This document shows positions 56,959 through 64,000 of a stretch of DNA of 64,000 nucleotides, piece by piece; within the stretch, counting starts at the first letter, position 1; each line of letters begins with the position of its first letter. The notes beneath the pieces are model-generated. The model saw nothing but the letters and a program-made list of their open reading frames with translations, made no database searches and had not been told where the DNA came from. The stretch comes from CAVVST01 sp963750995 (lineage in GTDB: Bacteria > Acidobacteriota > Vicinamibacteria > Vicinamibacterales > UBA2999): the NCBI GenBank assembly GCA_963750995.1, contig CAVVST010000005.1, positions 1,636,378 to 1,700,377 on the forward strand. Direction: 5' to 3'. The translations under genes were made by a program, and so were the position numbers.

Positions 56959-57692
56959 CTATCGGCGCTTCGGCTCTTTGGCGGTGACTCTTTTCAGTAA
57001 AGCGGTCGACGCACGGTAGCACTCGCATGACGCCGATTCCAGTTTCTCGCGATCCACAATCGTCACGTGGCCCCGGTGATAGGTAATCAACCCGGCCTTT
57101 TGCAGCGTCCCGGCGACGACGGTGACGGTCGGCCGTGTCGCGCCGAGCATCATCGCCACGAATTCCTGGGTCAGCGGAAAGTCGTTTCGTCCAACGCGGT
57201 CGTGCGCCATCAGCAACCAGCGCGCAAGCCGCTGCTCGACCGAATGGACCGCGTTGCAGGCGGTGGATTGCGCGACAACGCCGTAGAAGGCGTGCATGTA
57301 TCTTGCGATCAGCTCGTAGAAGGCTCCGCGCTGATCCATCTCGCGCCGAAAGTCCGCTCTCGACATGCGATAGCACGATCCATTTCGGCTTGGACGAGCG
57401 TCTCTGACGGCGACGGGTCGCCACCGTCCAAGGCGGCCGGCAATCCCGCGACGCCTTCCCGCCCGATGGTGGCGACTTCCACCCTGCCGCCATCTTCCAG
57501 CACGGTGAGGATCGACAGAAACCCTCCGCCGGGAAAATAGACATGCTGCACGGTCTCACCGGCCGTGTGCACAACGGTCTTCAGTTTGAGCGGGATGATG
57601 TCCAACGTCGAGGCGAGCCGGTCGAAATCGGCGGAAGGGAGCGATGCGAGCAGATGGTTGCTCGGTGGGGGACGGGTGGCGGACGTGACCAT
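56959..57692 (-). CDS. Crp/Fnr-family regulator, one frameshift
   Basis: About 244 residues when read across the shift. The N-terminal cyclic-nucleotide-binding-like domain shows IIPLKLKTVVHTAGETVQHV, YFPGGGFLSILTVLEDGGRVEVATIG. The C-terminal winged helix shows SVEQRLARWLLMAHDRVGRN and LTQEFVAMMLGATRPTVTVV, then ITYHRGHVTIVDREKLE. Between them the frame changes near 57363; a missing base in CGTGCTATCGC would restore MDRA-YRMSRADF. Such proteins sense a ligand or redox state and bind promoters. No Cys cluster is seen for an iron-sulfur cluster. Confidence 0.82.
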
Positions 57693-57959
57693 GTGGCAGC
57701 CTCTCTCCGCCCGTCGGCGGTGAATTTCAAAAGAGGCTGTCGAAAACCCAGCTCTGCCCTATCAGGGCGAGGCGGCGGTAGACCCTCAGGAAACCCGCGT
57801 CAGAGTAACACGTTCACTGGCGCAATGTTAGAAGCCGACAGACGAGTTTCGAGCCGGTCGCCTATCCTAAAACATCCGCAATTTTAGTAATGACTTCGCA
57901 AAATCTCGGCCGCTGGTGCTAACGGGTATGGGGGTGTTCCGGTATCAACGGATGACGAT
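57693..57959. other. intergenic, no gene recognised
   Basis: Upstream region of the Crp/Fnr gene; no strong promoter or operator was identified. Confidence 0.35.
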
Positions 57960-58138
57960 ATGCGGCCCTGTCCGCAGTGCAGGGCCACGCTCGTGTTTTC
58001 TAGCCACCATCGACTCTCAGCCTGGGCATGGCGCTCACGAGACAGCGTTCTGATGTCGGCGATGTCGTTCGCTACGAGCGGGCATGGGCCTGTCGAAACG
58101 GCGGCTGCGACTATCGAGAACTCGTGACGGATGCGTAA
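57960..58138 (+). CDS. small zinc-ribbon protein, one frameshift
   Basis: From ATG 57960 the frame reads MRPCPQCRATLVFSSHHRLS; the matching C-terminal part, in another frame, is RSDVGDVVRYERAWACRNGG then CDYRELVTDA to TAA 58138. Together they give about 59 residues with CPQC and C-x4-C knuckles, a zinc ribbon. The frame must change near 58025-58040. Too short to appear in a length-filtered search. First of the small-gene island. Confidence 0.5.
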
Positions 58139-58154
58139 AGAGAGATCAGAGCGC

Positions 58155-58409
58155 ATGTCTACGCCGCGTCGGCGCCGGAAGGATCGAGAACCGCTAAGTG
58201 AGATCGACACGCCGGGTACCGTGTCGACCGCGGCGGGCGACCCGAATCCGGTCGAGCGCGTCGAGCAGCCGACCCACGACGAGATCGCCCGTCGCGCCTA
58301 CCGACTCTATGAGGAGTTCGGTGGCGAGCACCGCCGACATCTTGAAGACTGGCTTCAGGCGGAACGTCAACTGCGACAGTTCCTTCAGGATGCCGTGGGA
58401 GAGTCCTAG
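58155..58409 (+). CDS. DUF2934 protein 1
   Basis: 84 residues from ATG 58155; ATG 58131 is in frame. A basic N-terminus (STPRRRRKDRE) precedes the DUF2934 signature EIARRAYRLYEEFGGEHRRH and LEDWLQAERQLRQFL near residue 50-80. DUF2934 proteins are small helical cytoplasmic proteins of unknown function that are common in Acidobacteriota and Proteobacteria. Member of the small-gene island. Confidence 0.8.
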   Translation: MSTPRRRRKDREPLSEIDTPGTVSTAAGDPNPVERVEQPTHDEIARRAYRLYEEFGGEHRRHLEDWLQAERQLRQFLQDAVGES

Positions 58410-58415
58410 CGACGG

Positions 58416-58826
58416 ATGATCCCGATGCTGTCGCTTGAAAGCCTTTTCGCCCGCGTTCGCGGCGAGTTCCAGGGGATGCCGGGTCTGCAACTCACCGTCA
58501 CGCAGGCGTGCCGTCTGTGGCAGATGGACGTTTCCACATGCGAAATGTTGCTCGAAGAACTCGTGCGTAACGGCTTCCTCTTCAAGACCGACAGCGGTTC
58601 GTACATCGCGTCGCCAGCTACGGCTGGTGCACAAGCGAAGGCCATACTGCGTGAACGCGTTCTGCCTCGTTCCGCCTCAACGGCGTATGAGCGCAGTGTC
58701 AGGCTTGGCTCTTCACGCAAGGGACACAGTCGGTGCGTCTGGTGCGGGAGGAACGCCCAAAGGATTGCCGCGTGCTCGTGTATGGACCCGGACCGGAAAT
58801 CGAAATTTATAAATTCGCAGACGTAA
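58416..58826 (+). CDS. small winged-helix-like DNA-binding protein
   Basis: 136 residues as read, though the conserved part is residues 1-70. SLESLFARVRGEFQGMPGLQ and LTVTQACRLWQMDVSTCEML, then LEELVRNGFLFKTDSGSYI form a helix-turn-helix with a wing. The remainder looks like read-through and overlaps the next gene, so a frameshift or earlier end is possible. It starts 6 bp after DUF2934 gene 1. Confidence 0.55.
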   Translation: MIPMLSLESLFARVRGEFQGMPGLQLTVTQACRLWQMDVSTCEMLLEELVRNGFLFKTDSGSYIASPATAGAQAKAILRERVLPRSASTAYERSVRLGSSRKGHSRCVWCGRNAQRIAACSCMDPDRKSKFINSQT

Positions 58827-58963
58827 CCGAGTGCATGACGCGTCAGGCCAAGATCGAGCAGCACCTTTTGGCCGCTGGGTATCAACTCGCTCAGACTTCC
58901 TCAGACCGTCGCAAACAACATGACAAATGGCGCGGCCCCGACCAGCGTCGTGTCGCGAGCTAA
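58733..58963 (+). CDS. conserved small protein, unknown function
   Basis: 76 residues, start GTG 58733 uncertain. The central phrase RVLVYGPGPEIEIYKFADVT then ECMTRQAKIEQHLLAAGYQL reads as two or three strands and one helix. It ends with RRKQHDKWRGPDQRR. The order in this island (zinc ribbon, DUF2934, HTH, this) suggests a conserved set. Overlaps the previous gene's frame. Confidence 0.55.
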   Translation: MRLVREERPKDCRVLVYGPGPEIEIYKFADVTECMTRQAKIEQHLLAAGYQLAQTSSDRRKQHDKWRGPDQRRVAS

Positions 58964-58968
58964 CGGCA

Positions 58969-59199
58969 ATGCCGGAGACGCTGTTCTGGTCGAAACGCGG
59001 AGCGGTGGCCTGCCACAGCCATGCGCCTGATCAAGAGTCCGAACAATGGCAGGCGGAACGGTGGTGCGAAATTCCAACGTCAGAACGCTGCCGTCATGGT
59101 TTGACGTACCAATGTCCGCGTTGCGCTGCGGATGGCCGACCGCGTCGTCACGATCACGTCCAAACAACAATTTCTGAAATCAGCGGAGAATCGCCTTGA
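58969..59199 (+). CDS. small Cys/His-rich protein, unknown function
   Basis: 76 residues from ATG 58969. LFWSKRGAVACHSHAPDQES, then ERWCEIP and HGLTYQCPRCA give a set of Cys and His residues suited to zinc binding. Its TGA overlaps the ATG of the next gene (TGATG), so the two are translationally coupled. Confidence 0.6.
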   Translation: MPETLFWSKRGAVACHSHAPDQESEQWQAERWCEIPTSERCRHGLTYQCPRCAADGRPRRHDHVQTTISEISGESP

Positions 59200-59409
59200 T
59201 GCCCACTACCGTTCGTCACGAAGATGTTGAACGCCGTGCCTATGAACTTGTACGAGCAGCACGGACGCGAAGAGGGACGCGATTGGGACGACTGGCTTCA
59301 GGCCGAACGCGAAATGCTCGGAGCCGACACAGAGACACCGCAGGACGAGAGCATCGAACCAGTGCCGTCAGCTCCACGACGGAGACGTGCGGAACGTCAA
59401 GTCGCTTAG
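59199..59409 (+). CDS. DUF2934 protein 2, one frameshift
   Basis: About 69 residues after repair. ATG 59199 opens VRHEDVERRAYEL; the frame then changes near 59250 and continues YEQHGREEGRDWDDWLQAER to TAG 59409. One extra T in GAACTTGTACG accounts for it. Same family as 58155-58409. The start overlaps the stop of the preceding gene. Confidence 0.65.
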
Positions 59410-59639
59410 CCAGAAGACTTGGACAGACGGCGCTTTCGCGGTGCCCGTCGCCGCCCGGAGCCGCTGTTGGAGATGAGCTGCTGCTCTGTGCGCGCTCGCG
59501 TGACCATCGCCCGGCGTAGGCGTTCCTGTAGTTCCTGAGCCTCGCGGCACACCACGTCAAGGCGTTCGATAGCTTCAGCTATCTCCTTAAGGCGTGAGCG
59601 GCATGTCGTGGGAATTGTGCCATTCAGTGATTCAGCTAA
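59406..59639 (-). CDS. possible small coiled-coil protein, start unclear
   Basis: The minus-strand frame, open up to 59639 and ending at TAA 59406-59408, reads RLKEIAEAIERLDVVCREAQ then ELQERLRRAMVTRARTEQQL and a basic tail GRRRAPRKRRLSKSSG. The heptad pattern suggests a coiled coil. No ATG is available; GTG codons at about 59552-59555 would give a shorter product. Convergent with DUF2934 gene 2. Confidence 0.35.
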   Translation of the reverse strand, partial: LAESLNGTIPTTCRSRLKEIAEAIERLDVVCREAQELQERLRRAMVTRARTEQQLISNSGSGRRRAPRKRRLSKSSG

Positions 59640-59936
59640 CTAATGAGCTAGGCTGGGTTGTGACAGCCGACATCGACTTCGTCGCGTCCTGCCAGCCGAC
59701 CAGCCTCGGGTAGAACATGCTCATCACGCTGCCGGACAGTTCAGGTCCTATCTGATTCGCGGAACTCATCGTCGCGGGATGGATGCGAATGGGCCAGCCC
59801 GAGAATTAGCTGTTGTGCATCTGGTCAGTAATGCCGTGAACTAACGCTGTACGGAGTGCGACAGACGGTACCCTGGTTGAAGGATAGCCATATCGTTCGT
59901 CGGCACAAGGCGCTTCAGTTCCTCGAACCAGCTAGC
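59640..59936. other. about 300 bp with no recognised gene
   Basis: No convincing frame. The part near 59880-59936 codes, in phase with the kinase below but beyond a stop, for FEELKRLVPTN, the usual C-terminus of kinase/PD40 proteins. Confidence 0.4.
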
Positions 59937-62637
59937 CTACTGCTTCAGCCCCGCAGTCCAGTTGTGCACGATGGTGATAGGCGACGTGACCGCATCGTCG
60001 GGGCGATGTTCAGCAGGAACCGGCCATCGGGCGCGACGGCATACTGCGCCCGAGCTAGAAACCCGGCAGTCGGAATATTTCCGCCAGTTGCGAGCCGCGT
60101 CGGAAAGAGTGCGACAGGCGTGCCTGCCTCTAACAAGTGTGCATCTGGCGCCAGGCGGAGTCGGCACCGCCATGAGTCGCGTGTCCGGCGCAACGTAGAA
60201 CAGTTCTCGACCGTCACGTCGCCAGCGCGGTTGCACGCCGCCCGCCGCGGACACCTGCCACTTCCCACCCGTCTCCGGAAATGTCCGGACGTAGATTTCG
60301 TAGCGTCCCGATTCATTCGACGCATACGCGAGCCACCGACCGTCAGGCGAAAACTGTCCTTGAATTTCATCAAAGCTGCTTTGCAGGACGGCAAATGGCT
60401 TCCGCTCGCCCATCATCGGTAAGGCCCAGATGTCCGATGCGGTCTTCGGGTTCTGCGTGCTGTAGAGCAGGAAGCGCCCATCCTGTGACCAGTCGAGTGG
60501 TGACTTCATGTCTGCGGCGTGATGAGCAGCGGTTGCTCATCAGCGGTGCCGCTTGCGGGCTTCTGCGAACAAGTCGTAGACGCCCTTGCGAGTAGACCGA
60601 AAGACGACCTGGCTGCCCGTCCGGCGACCAGATGGGGCCGGCTGTCGACTGCGGCATCAAATGTGAAGCGACTCGGCACGCCCCGACCCACATCAATGAG
60701 CCACACATCGATGTTTCCTTGCACAGTGCGATTTACGGCTACCCGTTGCCCGTCTGGCGCAAGCTCAGGATTGTCCAGCGCATTTTCGTCGGGCGGGCCG
60801 AGCACGCCCAGCATCTTGCCCGTGCGGTCGACCCAGACGAGTTGCCGTCTGGAGCCAGCGCCTGCGCGATGGGCTAAGACGCCCTGCGTCCGACACCGAG
60901 AAGGCGCTGTGAAACGTCGCCGTCGTCAGTCCCAACCGCCTGTGCCACCGGTATCGGCTCGCCAGTCACGGTCGCGCGCGCCGCATCGAATGGATAGGCG
61001 GCGAGCACCCCCTGCGACACCAGCAGGAGATAGCCGGGCGCGGCATACACCGCAGCCGTTTCGGCTGACATGACACGCGTCGGCTCGCCACCGTCGAGCG
61101 AGCCCACATAGGCGCCGTGCGTGTGCGGCAGCCCCGTCGCCATCGAGAAGAGGAATCGGCGGCCATCCGGCAAGAACTGCGGCCAGCGATGACTGCCTTG
61201 CCCCGACGCGAGCCGCGTCACTGGCGCAACGGTCCCGCCCGTCGCCGCCACGCGCATGAGTGCGCCAGTGGTCGACGGCGCAAACACGATGACGTCGTCA
61301 GCGTTCCATGTTCCACCACGAGACACCGGGTGCATCGGCAAGCACTTGCACCGCGCCTCCGGTCAGATTCGATTCGCTTCAATTTGCCGTCGGCAAAAAA
61401 GCCCACTGCGCGGCCATCCGGCGCCCAAAAGGGAAAGCCGGCGCCCTCGGTGCCTGCGAGCGGCTGCGCCGTCGTTTGGTCGAGCGGTCGCAGCCAGAGC
61501 TGTGGACCTTTCTCCCCATTGGCGACAAACACCAACTGCCGCCCGTCGGGTGAAAGCGCGAACGAAAACGCATCGGTCGTGGGCGGCGTGACAACGTCCA
61601 GGCGCGTGACGACCGGCTCGGGCACCGTTCGGCGGACGTAGAGCGTCGCTGGCACGGCGAGTGCGACCAGCGCCAACGTGGCGACCGCGAGTAGCGTCCA
61701 TGCCACGCGCTCGCGACGGCGAACTGAAACCGGAGGCGCGACGGTGGTCGCTTCCGGGTCGGTCGTCGCCTGTGCCTCCTGAATCTCAATTCGCGCATCG
61801 CTAATGTCGTGGAGGCGGCTCTCTGCGTCCTTCTGTAAGCATCGACGCAGCAGTCGGCGAATGGCTGCAGGCGTATTGGCGGGCAGGCGTTCCAGTCAGG
61901 TTCGGCCCTGAGGACCGCCGCGAGCGTGTCGGATACAGTCGTCGCCCGCAAACGGCCGCTTGCCCGTGAGCATCTCGTACAGCACGCACGCCGAACGCCC
62001 AGATGTCGCTGCGCTTGTCCACCGCCTTGCCCGCGTGCCTGCTCCGGGACTCATGTAGGCCGCGGTGCCGAGCAGCATGCCAACGCCCGTCATCATCGCG
62101 GGCGACGTAATCGTGGGCGACTGCGACACGCTCGGCGACATCGCGCCGGCGTTGGTTCCAGCGCTTTCGCCAGGCCGAAGTCCAGCACCTTCACCGTGCC
62201 GTCAGGCCGCACCTTGATGTTCGCGGGCTTCAGGTCGCGGTGGATGATGCCTTGCTCGTGCGCGGCTTCGAGCGCCTCGGCAATCTGTTTGCGCGATGGG
62301 CAGCGCTTCGTCGACGGGAATCGGCCCCTGCGCGATCCGGTCCGCGAGCGTCGGCCCTTCGACCAGTTCCATCACGAGCGCGATGATGCCGTTCGATCGC
62401 TCCAGGCCATAGATGGCGGCAATGTTTGGATGATTGAGGCGTGCGAGGACTTCGGCTTCGCGCTGGAACCGCGCGAGCCGTTCGGCATCCGCCGCGACCG
62501 ACTCGGGAAGCACCTTGATGGCGACGGCCCGTTTCAAATTCGTGTCCGTCGCGCGATACACCTCGCCCATGCCGCCAGCACCCAATCGTGCCGATGACTT
62601 CGTACGGGCCGAGCCGCGTACCAGGAGTGAGCGCCAT
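59937..62637 (-). pseudogene. Ser/Thr kinase with PD40 propeller, many frameshifts
   Basis: Start ATG 62637 (MALTPGTRLGPYEVIGTIG). The kinase domain is present in pieces: GAGGMGEVYRATDTNLKRAV, AIKVLPESVA, HRDLKPAN (near 62245), DFGLA, LLGTAAYMSPEQ-like LLGTAAYMSPGA and VLYEMLTGKRPFAGDD. A membrane helix (WTLLAVATLALVALAVPATL) leads to the propeller: SFALSPDGRQLVFVANG, FWAPDGRAVGFFADGKLKRI, WPQFLPDGRRFLFSM, QFSPDGRWLAYASNESGRYE. About ten frame changes occur. TAG 59937 lies in a 27-nt insertion after VHNW; the lost end follows it. Such kinases are membrane signal receptors. Confidence 0.85.
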
Positions 62638-64000
62638 CAGTCGTCGGCACGAGGCGCTTCAGTTCGTCGAACCAGTTCTGCACGACGACGAGGCTCGCGG
62701 GTCCGGCACTCAAATTCGACGGCATGCCGTAATCAGGCAACAGAAACCGCTGACCGTCTGGCGAGACGTCGTACGTTCTTCCCGTACGTGGAGATGAATG
62801 GGACAGGAAGGTCTAACACCCTGGCCGGCGCGCTGGCCGTCCATGTTGCACCTCGTTCGACCACGACATGCATAAGTGAACTGTCGGTCGTCGACAGGTA
62901 GAACAACTCCCGGCCACCGCGTGACCACAGCGGTCGCGTGCCGCCACTGGTCGAGATTTGCCATCGACCACTCTCGACTGCCGGAAATGGACGTACATAG
63001 ATTTCGATCTGGCCTGATTCGTCCGATTGATACGCCAGCCAACGTCCATCCGGCGAGATCTCCGCGTTGCGTTCGTTCGCCGGTGTTCGCACCAGCGGCG
63101 CGACATGCCGCCGGCTGTCAAGGGTCAGCATCATGATGTCAAGACCTGTCGAGGCAGCGTTCTCGGAAAACAGGAGGTGCGTGCCATCCGGCGAGATCGA
63201 TGATAGGTTGCGTGAGCTAACTCCTTCGGTCAGCTGTTCAGTCGTGCCTGTGCCGTCGGCGGCCTGTCGGAAGATGTTCTGCGCTCCAGACCGCGCCGAC
63301 ACAAACAGAATCTGTTTCCCGTCTGGTGTCCAGAGGGGAAATGAATCTTGAGCAGAACTGAAGGTCGCTCTCGTAACGGTGGCTCGAGGAAGATCGGCGA
63401 GCCAAAGGTCATAGTCCTGATCGGGACTGACGACGATTACCCGCAGCCCGTCGGGGGAAAGACGTGGGTAGGCATAAGTGTGCTCAGAGAATGGAAGCCG
63501 CTCTCTGCCGCCTTGCCGATCCAGCCATACCAGAGCGCGCGTCGCGCCTGATACGAATCCTCCGGGCACATACACGAGCGTGCCATCAGTCGAGATACTT
63601 GCGCCCACGGCGCCAAGCGGCGTCGCCATCACTTGCGAGACGACCGAAACGGATGGTCCGACGGTGGTCATATCTTCCAGGTCGAATGCGACGGCGCGTA
63701 ATGTTCCCGCGGCGACATACACGAGATGTCCGCTTGATACATATCGCGCATGGCTACCACCGCGCAGAAGAACCTTGCGCATGCCGGTCTCCAAGTCCAG
63801 GACCGCGATCTGCGCAGCATCGAGCCCTCCGCTTGCCGCGGTGATTGTGAAGAGGACACCGCGATTGTCAGGCAGCATTTCCGGCCACCAGTGATTCTGT
63901 TCCCCGAGCGCGCGGTCGGGACGCGTCAGGGGCGTTGCTTCGCCGCCCTCAGCAGAGGCGCGCTGCAGGCCACCCACAGTATCCAGGCCGGCGAAAATGA
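62637..64000 (-). CDS. Ser/Thr kinase PD40 propeller, 5' part beyond window, frameshifted near 3' end
   Basis: Only the propeller half is in the window; the frame is open at base 64000 (IFAGLDTVGGLQRASAEGGE). Blades are marked by WWPEMLPDNRGVLFT, VSSGHLVYVAAGTLRAVAFD, ALVWLDRQGGRERLPFSEH, PRLSPDGLRVIVVSPDQDYD, PLWTPDGKQILFVSARSGAQ and EISPDGRWLAYQSDESGQIE. Near 62785 the frame changes (STYGKNVR) and continues YDVSPDGQ-like DVSPDGQRFLLPDYG, then VVVQNWFDELKRLVPT. It is a tandem paralogue of the 59937-62637 gene, whose ATG overlaps its stop (TGATG). Confidence 0.8.

Overview
The window is GC-rich, densely coding bacterial DNA from a Gram-negative chromosome: it carries a complete lipid A/heptose core operon, a TonB-dependent receptor, a bifunctional penicillin-binding protein and many proteins with signal peptides. 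Several traits together point to an Acidobacteriota, most likely of the Vicinamibacteria type: Ser/Thr kinases fused to PD40 propellers, an Oar-like TonB-dependent receptor, DUF6152 proteins, DUF2934 proteins, a reaction-centre-type cytochrome in a chromosome with no photosynthesis genes in view, and abundant short hairpin repeats. That placement is inference from gene content; no rRNA gene is present.

Layout. 1-12.2 kb: surface glycan genes (an oxygenase-like protein, a GT-B-like transferase, three polytopic membrane proteins of which two are paralogues flanking pdxA, a zinc-binding methyltransferase and a GDP-fucose synthase-like enzyme) plus holB. 12.4-16.0 kb: class A penicillin-binding protein, a small secreted protein and a pirin. 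16.0-35.6 kb: a secreted-protein region. It holds six members of one uncharacterised exported family (called DLxGxW here from its first conserved motif), four DUF6152 proteins whose predicted mature N-terminus is His-His, a multihaem cytochrome, an NHL propeller, a broken TonB receptor, a membrane-bound spermidine-synthase-like protein, a TIG-domain protein, a DUF1566 protein and a PQQ-type sugar dehydrogenase. 35.6-39.5 kb: DUF309, YggT, a Tat-exported ThDP enzyme followed by a monohaem cytochrome c, and a DUF4136 protein. 39.5-44.9 kb: a scar region with a truncated kinase/PD40 gene, an IS6-like transposase relic, a decayed serine recombinase ending inside a tRNA-Asp gene, zinc-ribbon ORFs and an intact PPi-type phosphofructokinase. 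45.0-52.7 kb (minus): waaA-lpxK-acyltransferase-waaF-rfaE1-rfaE2-waaC-methyltransferase, overlapping throughout. 52.8-56.6 kb (plus): gapA-pgk-tpiA-secG and tRNA-Leu. 56.9-59.6 kb: a broken Crp/Fnr regulator and an island of very small genes. 59.9-64.0 kb: two tandem kinase/PD40 genes, heavily frameshifted.

How the genes fit together. The LPS operon makes Kdo2-lipid A and the heptose core, and the glycolysis block is a second, divergent operon sharing a promoter region with it. The secreted proteins recur as DUF6152 plus DLxGxW gene pairs, which suggests a two-component periplasmic module of unknown function. The exported ThDP enzyme with its cytochrome could oxidise a 2-oxo acid in the periplasm.

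Two themes stand out at the DNA level. (1) Hairpin repeats (GTCCGGC-TTYA-GCCGGAC and relatives) drift in the stem with compensating changes, lie at gene ends, and in places supply stop codons, linkers or tails to proteins. A 40-bp perfect inverted repeat forms the lpxK stop and the start of the next gene. (2) Single-base frameshifts are clustered (9-11 kb, 20-28 kb, 33 kb, 40-45 kb, 57-63 kb) and absent from 45-56.5 kb. Some of this is decay and some may be assembly error; the sequence alone cannot separate them.
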